A DNA stretch of 64,000 nt from Gimesia chilikensis. Its GTDB lineage: Bacteria; Planctomycetota; Planctomycetia; Planctomycetales; Planctomycetaceae. The notes beneath the pieces were generated by a model that had not been told where the DNA came from, did no database searches, and saw only the letters and a program-made list of their open reading frames with translations. The stretch is from contig NZ_CP036266.1 in assembly GCF_007744075.1 (NCBI RefSeq), forward strand, positions 1,451,001 to 1,515,000, written 5' to 3'. Position numbers and translations under genes: made by a program. Below, piece after piece: positions 16,896-25,170 of this stretch (positions are counted from its first letter, which is position 1; each line of letters opens with the position of its first letter).

Positions 16896-18002
16896 TCACT
16901 CAGGGAGATGGAGTTGAGTGACAATCGTCTTTAAACAGTTCTCAATTTCTTGTTTACAGTCTACGTAACACTGGTAGCCTCCACCGATCGGGTCTGAGAT
17001 GTCTTTCCCATTGGGTGAGAGTAATCTGACTGTTTCTGCCAGATCGGGGCGTTCCGCGAGAATCGCGGATCGATGTCCTTGTGTCATCGTATAAAGATGA
17101 TCGGACTGGTCAAGTAGGCGTTCGGTCAGTGGTTGACTTTCATGAGCCTGAATATCAATGCCCTGTTCAGCCAGGATCGAGACGCCTTCGGGGCTGGGAG
17201 GGGCTCCCATTGCAGCTGCGAGTCCCGCTGAGGCGACTATATAGCCACGATCCGACAGTTCATCTTCCTGGCAGCCCAGTTTATCAGAGAGAAGTTTTCG
17301 GAACAGGCCTTCAGCCATCGGACTTCTGCAGGTGTTTCCTGTGCAGACAAACAGGTAGATTTCGCTGGAAAGTCGCTTCAGTGTCGTGTCGGTGACGACG
17401 CCCGGTTGGAGAATGCTCCATTGGTTATCCTTGATTGAGACCAGGGTAGACTGATCTCCGAAGCGGGATGGGCCATCATCAATAACCAGGGCGATCTGGT
17501 CTCCGAACGCCTCAGTTACGGCGTCTGCTGTCTGAAAACGAGCGTCTTCGTTGAGTAAAACCAGTGGTGAGGGAGAGAGTCGCATGGTCTGAAAAATAAT
17601 TTCATGTGCCGGGGCACGCAGTCGGATACGCTCTGCAGGGCAAATCTGCTGCTGTACTTCAGTAGGCAACTCAGAGAACAGCGTGTCAGGACCGGGGCGA
17701 TCGAGTTCCAGTACGATCGGGCCGGGCCAGCAGCGTTTTGAGAGTTTGCGAGCAATCGGAGGCATTTCCGGGAGATAATCCTGTGCTTCATCAAAATCTT
17801 TGACACAGAGCACCAGCGGATCTTCATTTCCGGCAAGATGTTTAAGTTTTTGCATGCCATCCGGACTCAAAGCCTGTCCTGCAATCACATAAGCGGTTGC
17901 CGTTGGAAACGCAACTAATTCGCCATTAGCCAGGTGCTGGACTGCCAGATGGATCACATCACGGATATCGTCAGTCTGTTTTAAATTGATCCGTTCGGTC
18001 AT
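16896..18002 (-). CDS. Fusion: Sua5/YrdC-like domain with low-molecular-weight phosphatase
   Basis: 368 residues. Residues ~15-205 resemble the Sua5/TsaC/YrdC fold that makes threonylcarbamoyl-AMP for tRNA t6A, but key motifs are eroded: AFPTATAYVIAG in place of the usual FPTETVYGL, and KHLAGNEDPLVL without the KGRP signature. Residues ~213-365 are a low-molecular-weight phosphatase with the P-loop CTGNTCRS (Cys220, Arg226) and the acid loop DISDPIGGG. The threonine at 224 matches the residue that distinguishes arginine phosphatase YwlE from tyrosine phosphatases, so protein-arginine phosphatase activity is possible. Bacillus has separate sua5 and ywlE genes beside rpiB; here they are fused and rpiB follows. 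The activity of the first domain is doubtful. Confidence 0.88.
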   Translation of the reverse strand: MTERINLKQTDDIRDVIHLAVQHLANGELVAFPTATAYVIAGQALSPDGMQKLKHLAGNEDPLVLCVKDFDEAQDYLPEMPPIARKLSKRCWPGPIVLELDRPGPDTLFSELPTEVQQQICPAERIRLRAPAHEIIFQTMRLSPSPLVLLNEDARFQTADAVTEAFGDQIALVIDDGPSRFGDQSTLVSIKDNQWSILQPGVVTDTTLKRLSSEIYLFVCTGNTCRSPMAEGLFRKLLSDKLGCQEDELSDRGYIVASAGLAAAMGAPPSPEGVSILAEQGIDIQAHESQPLTERLLDQSDHLYTMTQGHRSAILAERPDLAETVRLLSPNGKDISDPIGGGYQCYVDCKQEIENCLKTIVTQLHLPE

Positions 18003-18381
18003 TGAACAATTTAAGCCTTAGATTTTCTGCAGAAATTGTTTTGCGGCGCAATTCAACGGTCAAAAAAAGTAAGATTTTCGATCCCGCGACGAATCACGAT
18101 TCAGGTCTAACTGCTTAGGAAATACTGATTTGAATCTGTCCCAATGCACTTGATCATAACCGGCGCAATTCGATTGATCAAGCTGCTGGAATAATTGACT
18201 CTCTTAAGGTATTATCATTAGGAAGTTTATAACGCTTGCGTAAAAAGTGTTCTTACGTGATTTTTAAGAAATCAGGAATACCTGACGCGTTGACCAGGGC
18301 CCCTTGTTAGGATGGGGGACTGTTTCAGTCCTGCATCTGCTCTAAACAGCATTCCTTCCGGTTTCACAAGCACAGTGCACT
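18003..18381. other. Divergent intergenic region, 379 bp
   Basis: Lies between the fusion gene (minus) and a methyltransferase gene (plus), so both promoters should be here. I see TTGACT at 18195 and TTGACC near 18288 but no -10 hexamer at a proper distance. No hairpin or coding sequence stands out. Confidence 0.45.
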
Positions 18382-19167
18382 ATGGCTCCATTAAGTTCTC
18401 CTCAAAAAAATAATCCAAAGCGGCAACGCCTCAAACAATCCATTCGCTCACTGATCGAATTTCGCGGCGCGTCCGAACTGGATCAGAACCAGTTTCAGTC
18501 GACCGCTCGGAAATTATATGATGGTCCGGCAGGGGCTGTGCTCTATCTGGCCAGTAAGCTGTCACTGCATGACCCCCTGGTAGGGCGGATTCTCAAAACT
18601 CGTCGTTTCGATGTGACCGAGTTTCGGAATATCCTGGATATTGGCGCTGGAGCCGGACAGATTCTGGGACATCTTCTGCGGGAAACGCATCCCGAAGCAA
18701 GATTAGTCGCCTGCGATCTCTCACACCAGATGTTGAAACGGGCACGAACCCGTATGGGGAGTCCACGTCCGGATTATCTTTCAGCAGATTTGACCTGTCT
18801 GCCATTTCAGGATGAATCTTTTGATTGCGTTACCTGTGGCTGGGTGCTCGAATATCTGAAGGATCCCCGTCATGGTCTCTCGGAAATTTACCGTGTACTG
18901 CAGCCAGGCGGCAGCCTGTTCCTGATGGCGACTGAAGACCGCTTTTCCGGCATGTTGAACAGTGCAACCTGGAAATGCCGGACTTACAATCGGATTGAGC
19001 TCCAGCAGGCCTTCGAAGAAACCGGGCTGCCCTGGAAAGAGCAGCATTGGTTTACACCGATCCATCAGTTCCTGAAGCTGGGTGGAATTATTGTCGAAGC
19101 GACTAAACCGCTGGAAGCTGTTGAAGAACTTACAGCAGATGCCGTTTCTACGACAACTCAGTCCTGA
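18382..19167 (+). CDS. Class I SAM-dependent methyltransferase
   Basis: 261 residues. A Rossmann methyltransferase core follows a ~75-residue N-terminal extension: motif I ILDIGAGAGQILGHLL, the acidic ACDLSHQMLKRA, motif II-like DYLSADLTCLPFQDESFDCV, and YRVLQPGGSLFLMA. This is the Methyltransf_11/UbiE-like pattern. The substrate is unknown; the C-terminal part (WFTPIHQFLKLGGIIVEATK) suggests a small lipid or quinone rather than nucleic acid, but that is weak inference. It stands alone and overlaps the convergent cysQ-like gene by 10 bp at the stop codons. Confidence 0.85.
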   Translation: MAPLSSPQKNNPKRQRLKQSIRSLIEFRGASELDQNQFQSTARKLYDGPAGAVLYLASKLSLHDPLVGRILKTRRFDVTEFRNILDIGAGAGQILGHLLRETHPEARLVACDLSHQMLKRARTRMGSPRPDYLSADLTCLPFQDESFDCVTCGWVLEYLKDPRHGLSEIYRVLQPGGSLFLMATEDRFSGMLNSATWKCRTYNRIELQQAFEETGLPWKEQHWFTPIHQFLKLGGIIVEATKPLEAVEELTADAVSTTTQS

Positions 19168-20078
19168 TATCGGACCTGGCTCCAGTCTTTTGCCAGCTCA
19201 CAGAGTGTTTTTAACGTCTCTGGATTGGCGCTACAGGCCGTGATACCGGGCAGACGCAGCATGTCTGCCCGTTCGTCGAGCCAGTGCTCGTGAAAGTTAA
19301 CCGGCTCGCCATTGTGTACCCACACCGCATCGCCACCCAGAATGCGGGCGATGTGCAGTGAGACTGGAAAGTCGTAGACATTCGGGGTGTGGATCAGCGA
19401 ACCGCCAAAGGCTCCAGTTGCCAGGTGGTCATAGATACTGCCCGGCATTTCATCCGGTGGGACTCCCTCCAGCCCGGTTTCCGTCACCAGTCTGGCGTTT
19501 GATGTATCTTTATCCTGGAAGCCGATCAGGTAGATGCGTGGTGAATCGGGGCGTGTCTGAGGATCAATGGCAGGCATCGCATCCAGCACTTCCCGGGCGG
19601 GACGGCTCAGGTCATCTGGACCACAGATCACTTTTTTGTGTACTGCTTCCACCCAGGTGCCCTGTTCTCCGGTTTCTGGAATATAAACCAGCGAATAATG
19701 GACTGTTTCACTATCACGCAGATGAACCATGACACAGTAACCGTTGGCTGTTTTATCGCGATACTGTTTCGTGCCATCAATCGGATCGATCGAGAGTACG
19801 TAGGGCGAGTCCTCTGAGAAGCGATTCAGGTCTCCGGTTTTCTCTTCGGCTTCGATGCGGCACTCACGAAAAATCGGATCGCGATCGCGTAAAGCAGCGA
19901 CAATCAATTCCTGCAATGTCAGATCAGCCAGGGTCAGGGCATCAGTGAGGGCACTGCCGGATGATTTGTTCTCGACAGCAATATTGAAATTTCGCAGCCG
20001 TTTCGCGATCGCACCGGACCAGCGGAGGATCTCGGGAAGATGGGCCTGTAATGCGTCGAGCAGAGGATTGAGTTCCAT
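19158..20078 (-). CDS. Inositol monophosphatase / CysQ-like phosphatase
   Basis: 306 residues of the lithium-sensitive phosphatase superfamily. Metal ligands are seen in EAEEKTGD (residues 77-83) and SIDPIDGTKQYRD (Asp98, Asp101), and the C-terminal WD motif is modified (ILGGDAVWVHNGEP). CysQ hydrolyses 3'-phosphoadenosine 5'-phosphate; inositol-phosphatase relatives act on sugars. The insert RPDSPRIYLIGFQDKDTSNA is longer than usual, so specificity is open. It is last in a same-strand set of four (DHDPS-like, mch, ATP-grasp, this gene) with gaps of 44-62 bp. Cytoplasmic; no signal peptide. Confidence 0.82.
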   Translation of the reverse strand: MELNPLLDALQAHLPEILRWSGAIAKRLRNFNIAVENKSSGSALTDALTLADLTLQELIVAALRDRDPIFRECRIEAEEKTGDLNRFSEDSPYVLSIDPIDGTKQYRDKTANGYCVMVHLRDSETVHYSLVYIPETGEQGTWVEAVHKKVICGPDDLSRPAREVLDAMPAIDPQTRPDSPRIYLIGFQDKDTSNARLVTETGLEGVPPDEMPGSIYDHLATGAFGGSLIHTPNVYDFPVSLHIARILGGDAVWVHNGEPVNFHEHWLDERADMLRLPGITACSANPETLKTLCELAKDWSQVRYQD

Positions 20079-20124
20079 GGTTTTGAATCTTTATTGTTAG
20101 CTGTTATAGAGATTAAATCGTAAA

Positions 20125-21048
20125 TCAGGGCTGGCTTACACCTGCATTGTTTCGTTTCTGTTCCAGATATTCAATCACCAGTGCAGCCACATTCACATTT
20201 GTGGCTGATTGCAGTCCTCTCCAGCCTGGTACCGCATTGACTTCGAGCAGGTAACGGGTCTCAGGTGCCTCGACGGGAGTCAGCAGATCAACGCCCGCAA
20301 ATTCGGCCTGGGTCAGTTCGCAGGCCCGCAACGCCAGTTGAACTTCAGACTCTGTAGGCGAGTAAGCTTCCGCTCGTCCCTGGCGGGAAATATTGGTTCG
20401 AAAATCAGTCTGATTATGTCTGCGGATTGCTCCGACGACAGAACCATTGAGAATGAGAATTCGCAGGTCGTAGCCCGGGTGGGGAATGTAACGTTGCAGA
20501 TAGATGACAGCCTGTGTGCGTTCGAGTGTGCGGAATGAGCGATAAGCAAGATCCGGATCGCTGATCCGAAAGATGCCACGCCCTTCAGAACCGAACAGTG
20601 GTTTGACAACGACGTCTCCCCCCAGATCCTCGAAACGTTGCATTGCCGCTTCTGAGGATTCACAGACAGCGGTCGCAGGAACAGGCAGTCCTGCTGCCGA
20701 CAGGCGAGAAGTTGTCAGATATTTATCGACTGCGCACTCTATGGCCCGGGGAGTGTTGAATACAGTCACGCCTGCCTGTTCCAGTCGGCCCAGCAGATCC
20801 ATGCGAAAGATGACCTGTTCCAGCGAGCCGGGAGGCATCGTGCGAATAATCAGGGCATCAAACTGATTGAGATCAATCTGACACTCCTCTGCGTCATAGC
20901 TGCTGAACTGCTCTGTAGAAAGAACAGGGAGCCAGGCTGCGAGATCGTGGAATTCGAGAGTGCAGGACGAATGCCCGCGTGCTTCCGCAGCCTGCTGAAG
21001 TTCACGGCAGTACCAGCTTCCCTGATTTCCCAGAATGGCAATCCGCAC
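20125..21048 (-). CDS. RimK-family ATP-grasp ligase, likely tetrahydromethanopterin glutamate ligase-like
   Basis: 307 residues from GTG 21048. It has the ATP-grasp layout: N-terminal RIAILGNQGSW, ATP-binding GGDVVVKPLFGSEGRGI, IYLQRYIPHPGYDLRILIL, and the metal site EVNAVPGWRGLQ. RimK relatives join glutamate to an acceptor by ATP. Because it sits 44 bp after mch, whose substrate is a H4MPT derivative, a role in adding glutamate to H4MPT (as MptN does in methanogens) is plausible but inferred. ATP-grasp genes are also known in the archaeal-type C1 gene sets of methylotrophs. The alternative is a ribosomal-protein-modifying RimK. Confidence 0.8.
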   Translation of the reverse strand: MRIAILGNQGSWYCRELQQAAEARGHSSCTLEFHDLAAWLPVLSTEQFSSYDAEECQIDLNQFDALIIRTMPPGSLEQVIFRMDLLGRLEQAGVTVFNTPRAIECAVDKYLTTSRLSAAGLPVPATAVCESSEAAMQRFEDLGGDVVVKPLFGSEGRGIFRISDPDLAYRSFRTLERTQAVIYLQRYIPHPGYDLRILILNGSVVGAIRRHNQTDFRTNISRQGRAEAYSPTESEVQLALRACELTQAEFAGVDLLTPVEAPETRYLLEVNAVPGWRGLQSATNVNVAALVIEYLEQKRNNAGVSQP

Positions 21049-21092
21049 GAAACTTGTTCCTGGCTAAACGGGATCGGAATCAGGTGACTTTA

Positions 21093-22043
21093 TCAGAGTC
21101 CGAAGCTCTGCTTGAGCAAATCGGGATTCATCTCGCCGAACCGAAAGACATTACCGGTCTCCAGGTTCTGCAACGTGACAACAGCAGGACTGAAGAAACT
21201 CGGGTCGATTTCATAAAAGTCATGGTTGGCTTCAGCGAAGACATCCAGAAAAGGTTTGCCATAACAGGCTGCCGAACAGGAGGGGAGCGAAGGGCCAATC
21301 TCCTGCAGCGACTCATCGTCGCCGACCACCCAGAGTGTGACTGCACTGCCATATAGAATCGCATCATTAGTACGTCCGATGCCCGTCAGGTGATCTTTGG
21401 CGACAGGAGCCAATGGTGCGGTACCGAAGCCCGCCTGAACGCGATGTACGTCAAACTTGCTTTCAAACAGTTTATGCATGGCCGTCTCTACCGAGCGGGC
21501 AATCACCTGAATGTTACCGGCGATGCTCGACGTGGGAGCAACCAGGAGCATGATATTCTTCGGATCGACGCCCGTTGATTGTGCAATTTTTTCGACCACG
21601 TTGACGTCAGGCAGTGTATTGGACTCCAGGACACCGACCGTTTTCTCAGGCGACTCACCAAAGGCAAGAATCCGGTATAGATCTTCGACTTCGGCAGCAG
21701 CCCGCATCGGACCGGAGCCCATAGCGAAGAATTTACCTACATCAATTTTCCAGCCGGCATACTGACTCAGGAGACAGGATTCGACGGCATGATCAGTCTG
21801 CACCTGCAGGTAGGGGAGAGGCTGACCGTCGAGTTCACCAGAAACCAGTTTTACTTCGCCCAGGTCCGCCATACAGATCCTTGCCAGGAGCAGGCCCGCC
21901 TGTATTCCCGCCGGTGTCTCTATGCCGCAGTCAACGACAATGGCGCCGTTCTCCAGGGCATGCGGAAAGACTTTCAGTTCGCCGGACCTGGCCAGCAGCT
22001 GTTCTGTCAGCTGACACGCCCGTTCGTTTAAAACACCGCTCAT
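21093..22043 (-). CDS. mch: Methenyltetrahydromethanopterin cyclohydrolase
   Basis: 316 residues. Mch converts methenyl-H4MPT to 5-formyl-H4MPT in the C1 pathway that oxidises formaldehyde, known in methanogens, methylotrophs and planctomycetes. Typical features are GAIVVDCGIETPAGIQAGLL, the FFAMGSGPMRA motif, LESNTLPD, and the conserved VQAGFGTAPLAPV. Length matches bacterial Mch. It is flanked on the same strand by a DHDPS-like gene upstream and a glutamate-ligase-like gene downstream. Other enzymes of the pathway (fae, mtdB, fhcABCD) are not in the window, as is usual for scattered planctomycete C1 genes. Confidence 0.95.
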   Translation of the reverse strand: MSGVLNERACQLTEQLLARSGELKVFPHALENGAIVVDCGIETPAGIQAGLLLARICMADLGEVKLVSGELDGQPLPYLQVQTDHAVESCLLSQYAGWKIDVGKFFAMGSGPMRAAAEVEDLYRILAFGESPEKTVGVLESNTLPDVNVVEKIAQSTGVDPKNIMLLVAPTSSIAGNIQVIARSVETAMHKLFESKFDVHRVQAGFGTAPLAPVAKDHLTGIGRTNDAILYGSAVTLWVVGDDESLQEIGPSLPSCSAACYGKPFLDVFAEANHDFYEIDPSFFSPAVVTLQNLETGNVFRFGEMNPDLLKQSFGL

Positions 22044-22105
22044 GGTTTATTCAATTCATTCCACATTCAGGTTGGTATGGCAGGCACTCGGCAGAGTCGA
22101 TTTTA

Positions 22106-23026
22106 TCAGAGACAGCCGACTTCTTTCATAATTGTTTCGGTGCGCTCGATCAGTTCGGGAGTGCAGGCAGGGAACGGATGGAACAGTGTATCATTCTCAA
22201 TGATGCCGCGGAGACGCAGTGCGGTTTTCATCGAGCCGATAATGTAGCCTACATTCATGGTTCCGTCGGGGCAAACGAAGACTTCAAACAATCTGACGAT
22301 GGCTTCCTGAAGACGAACCGCTTCCTGGTGATTGCCTGCAGCAGCAGCTTCATAGAGTTGTACGAACAGTTCAGGACCTACGTTTGCCAGACCGGGAACA
22401 GTGCCGTCAGCTCCTGCCATCATGACGGCATGGACCAGCATCTCCGCACCGGTGAAGAGCTTCATTCCGCGAGGCTTGCTGGCAACAAGTCGATGAAAGC
22501 CGACGGCATCACCGCTGGAATCTTTGACCCCGATAATCGTGCCCTCTTTCCCCAGAGTCATGAGAGTGTCGAGTTCGATTTTTATTTTCGTCATGACAGG
22601 GATGTCATAAGCAAAAATCGGAATGTCGACTGCTTCCCGAATTGTGCGATAGTGGACGAGCATGTCTTTCTGGCTCGCCGGATAGTAATAAGGAGGGCAG
22701 ACAACAACTGCATCCGCACCCTGCGCTTTGGCAACCTTGGCCTGCGCGATAATCTGTTCGGTTCCCGGGGCAATCACGCCCACCAGTAACGGGACGCTGC
22801 CGTCCACCACTTTGACCGCGATTTCGGTGGCCTCTTCCCGATCTGGTTCACAGAGCAGGGGGCCTTCACCTGAAGTGCCGAACAGGAACAGTCCATGCGC
22901 GCCCTGTTTCAGCATGAAACGGTAGACGGATTCTGCTGACGCTGCATCCAGCCTGCGTTCGGACGTCAGCGGTGTGATGACCGGAGGGAGCACTCCCTTC
23001 AGTTGAGTGGAAAGATCAATTGTCAT
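22106..23026 (-). CDS. Dihydrodipicolinate synthase / N-acetylneuraminate lyase family aldolase
   Basis: 306 residues forming a TIM-barrel class I aldolase. The Schiff-base lysine is Lys168 in IGVKDSSGD, Tyr140 lies in FAYDIPV, and the GTSGEG loop (residues 50-55) binds the pyruvate carboxylate in family members. True DapA usually has YNVP rather than YDIP, so another 2-oxoacid aldol reaction is likely. It heads the four-gene set with mch, the RimK-like ligase and the CysQ-like gene, separated from mch by 62 bp. Whether its product relates to the C1 pathway is unknown. I leave the symbol empty because the substrate is not fixed. Confidence 0.85.
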   Translation of the reverse strand: MTIDLSTQLKGVLPPVITPLTSERRLDAASAESVYRFMLKQGAHGLFLFGTSGEGPLLCEPDREEATEIAVKVVDGSVPLLVGVIAPGTEQIIAQAKVAKAQGADAVVVCPPYYYPASQKDMLVHYRTIREAVDIPIFAYDIPVMTKIKIELDTLMTLGKEGTIIGVKDSSGDAVGFHRLVASKPRGMKLFTGAEMLVHAVMMAGADGTVPGLANVGPELFVQLYEAAAAGNHQEAVRLQEAIVRLFEVFVCPDGTMNVGYIIGSMKTALRLRGIIENDTLFHPFPACTPELIERTETIMKEVGCL

Positions 23027-23361
23027 GAGTTGTGTACCAAGAGTCTGTGTTGAACTAAACGGAACAGCGGTCCTGAGCAGGTTCGATTATAAGCCCCTGT
23101 TATACCAAACTGGAAACCAGGATGCGATGATTCCAGGGGATTGACTCCCGGAATCAGACACACAGCCTGCTATGGGTCGCCACCGATGGCCTGTTATGAC
23201 GGTCAGGCGGTTTTTCAGGACTGTAGTGGCTGATCGGAACAGGCAAGCAGACAAATTTCCAGAAAAGAAAGCGGGGCCGTTCGGGTTCCCTGAAAATCTT
23301 GATTGCCGGCTCAAGAAAAAACTGGAGAGCGCCCGGACGGGCTCTGTATAATTCAGCTGCT
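23027..23361. other. Divergent intergenic region, 335 bp
   Basis: Upstream of the DHDPS-like gene (minus) and the small plus-strand gene at 23362. I see no clear promoter hexamers or hairpins. Short ORFs on both strands show no family features. Confidence 0.4.
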
Positions 23362-23649
23362 ATGAGAAACGAACACGCAACAACAATTTGTCTGGAACAT
23401 CAGTCTGCTGAGACACAGGCGACTCCCCATGGGACGGTCTGCCCGCGATGCAAGCAGAGGCTGTATACGAATCCTCCCCAGGGTAATCTAATGAGCTTCT
23501 GGGAAAGTCAGCCAGTGGCTTACACGCTGGAGCGGGAACCCTGCTTCGCGTATTCGCTTCTGTGGGAGAACTTTCGCATCCGATCACTGCATCTGCCGGA
23601 AGTCTCTACAGTGGACGAGCCCGCATCACAGCTGAAGTCTCACTCCTGA
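23362..23649 (+). CDS. Hypothetical small protein with a CPRC motif
   Basis: 95 residues from ATG 23362 (MRNEHATTICLEHQSAE). It carries CPRCKQRLYTNPP near residue 27, with a cysteine and histidine 16-18 residues earlier (ICLEH), so one zinc ribbon site is conceivable. The C-terminal half (SFWESQPVAYTLEREPCFAY) has no recognised motif. It faces the ycsI-like gene and their stop codons are 10 bp apart. There is no obvious ribosome-binding site, so the gene is only moderately supported. Confidence 0.45.
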   Translation: MRNEHATTICLEHQSAETQATPHGTVCPRCKQRLYTNPPQGNLMSFWESQPVAYTLEREPCFAYSLLWENFRIRSLHLPEVSTVDEPASQLKSHS

Positions 23650-23658
23650 ACCTACTAT

Positions 23659-24456
23659 TTATTGCGTGGCCAGTTGTTCGTCTTTCCAGTCAGTGACGAA
23701 CATGCAGCCGGGACTGTGCGTGATTGCAAATTCCGGCTTCGCTTCCATCAACACCGTTTGCGGCGTCACACCACAGGCCCAGAAGACGGGTAATTCTCCC
23801 TCATGGACCGGAACGGGATCGCCAAAATCGGGCTGGCTCAGATCGGTAATTCCCAGCTGATCAGGAAACCCCAGATGCACAGGCTCCCCATGGACAGCCG
23901 GGAAACGCCCGGTGATCTGGATCGCGCGGATCGCATCGGCCGGGAGAAAGGGACGCATGGAAACGACCAGCGGACCAGAAAAGATCCCCGCTGATTCACA
24001 AGGAACATTCGTGCGATACATGGGGACGTTAACACCCAGTTCGATGTGTCTGACAGGCAGCCCTGCACGAATCATTTCTGCTTCAAAGGTGAACGAGCAA
24101 CCAATTAGAAATGCCACCAGGTCGTCTTGCCAGAGGTGGGAGATGCTGGTCGGTTCTTCTACCAGTTCACCCGATTCCCAGACACGGTAGCGGGGCAGGT
24201 CAGTCCTGAGATCAGCGTCGGGAGTCGACTGCCGCGGGCAGGGATTGCCGGCCTCCGTCACTTCCAGGACAGGGCAGGGTTTCGGGTTTTTCGCACAGAA
24301 CTCGCGAAAGTGAGCTGCCTCGGCTTCACGAAGAATCACCAGATTCGCCTGGGCGAACCCGGGAGCCAGTCCCGAGGTCTGCCCGGAGAACTGATCGGTG
24401 CGGCAGGCTTCACGCACAGCCGCACCGGTTAACAGTGAAGCACGATCAATGCTCAT
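23659..24456 (-). CDS. YcsI / DUF1445 family protein (D-glutamate cyclase family)
   Basis: 265 residues. The family is annotated as putative hydro-lyase or D-glutamate cyclase, after a vertebrate mitochondrial enzyme with the same domain that makes 5-oxo-D-proline. Typical pieces are [59 protein letters not shown], and [19 protein letters not shown] near the end. It lies 5 bp after the cyclophilin gene and close to a 5-oxoprolinase gene on the same strand, which fits a role in making or clearing 5-oxoproline. Activity on D-glutamate has not been shown for most bacterial members. Confidence 0.88.
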   Translation of the reverse strand: MSIDRASLLTGAAVREACRTDQFSGQTSGLAPGFAQANLVILREAEAAHFREFCAKNPKPCPVLEVTEAGNPCPRQSTPDADLRTDLPRYRVWESGELVEEPTSISHLWQDDLVAFLIGCSFTFEAEMIRAGLPVRHIELGVNVPMYRTNVPCESAGIFSGPLVVSMRPFLPADAIRAIQITGRFPAVHGEPVHLGFPDQLGITDLSQPDFGDPVPVHEGELPVFWACGVTPQTVLMEAKPEFAITHSPGCMFVTDWKDEQLATQ

Positions 24457-24461
24457 CGCGG

Positions 24462-24998
24462 TTATTTTTCCTTGGCGATCACTTCGGATCCCGTGATTTT
24501 GACTTCATCCAGCGGGCGATCGCCGTGGTCGGTTTCGACATTACCGATTTCGAGTACGACCGCTTCACTCTCTTTGTCGCTGGTTCTACCAAAGACAGTA
24601 TAGGAGTTGTCCAGGTGAGGTACGCGGCCCAGGCAGATGAAGAATTGAGAACCAGCGGAATTCGGGTCACTGGTGCGGGCCATCGAGAGCACGCCGGTTT
24701 CGTGGGGAATATTGTTGAATTCCGCGTCGATCGTGTAACCCGGACCACCGGTGCCTGTTCCCTGGGGGCAGCCGACCTGGATCACGAAATCGGGAATAAC
24801 ACGGTGGAAGATAATCCCGTCATAGAATCCGATTTTTGTCAGTCCGATCAGGTTCTTGCAGTGCCCGGGAGCCACATCGGGATAGAGGTCCATGCGAATG
24901 GTTCCCTTGGTGGTTTCAAAGACGACCTGGTAATCAAACTTGTCGAAATCAACATCAGCCAACGCGGCATCAACTTCGGCGCGACGGTTTTGAGACAC
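24462..24998 (-). CDS. Cyclophilin-type peptidyl-prolyl cis-trans isomerase
   Basis: 178 residues from GTG 24998, with AGGAAGAGT upstream. The cyclophilin fold is clear from [38 protein letters not shown] (catalytic Arg in FHRV), [15 protein letters not shown], and [11 protein letters not shown]. There is no signal peptide, so it acts in the cytoplasm on proline peptide bonds. An N-terminal helix of about 28 residues precedes the domain. It is followed by the YcsI-like gene after 5 bp, so the two are co-transcribed; I see no mechanistic reason for the pairing. Confidence 0.93.
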   Translation of the reverse strand: MSQNRRAEVDAALADVDFDKFDYQVVFETTKGTIRMDLYPDVAPGHCKNLIGLTKIGFYDGIIFHRVIPDFVIQVGCPQGTGTGGPGYTIDAEFNNIPHETGVLSMARTSDPNSAGSQFFICLGRVPHLDNSYTVFGRTSDKESEAVVLEIGNVETDHGDRPLDEVKITGSEVIAKEK

Positions 24999-25170
24999 GG
25001 TACTCTTCCTTCTTAGTTTTGTTCTATAAATAGTGAGTGATACGTTTCAATTGGGTATAGCGCTACCTTACCGACTGCAGGGCGAAATCACAAAGCAGAA
25101 CTCACGAATATTAAATGAGAGGACCCAATTGGCAGAACCTAATTCATGGCTAAAGTGAGCAAACTGTTGT

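Noticed and set aside
18288-18320. TTGACC followed by TAGGAT as a promoter for the methyltransferase gene
   Set aside because: The spacer is only 12 bp, too short for a sigma-70 promoter.
21881-22789. 302-codon plus-strand open frame opposite mch and the DHDPS-like gene
   Set aside because: It mirrors two well-supported genes on the other strand and shows no family motif; an antisense shadow.
24435-25016. 193-codon plus-strand open frame opposite the cyclophilin gene
   Set aside because: Cyclophilin motifs on the minus strand are unmistakable; antisense shadow.
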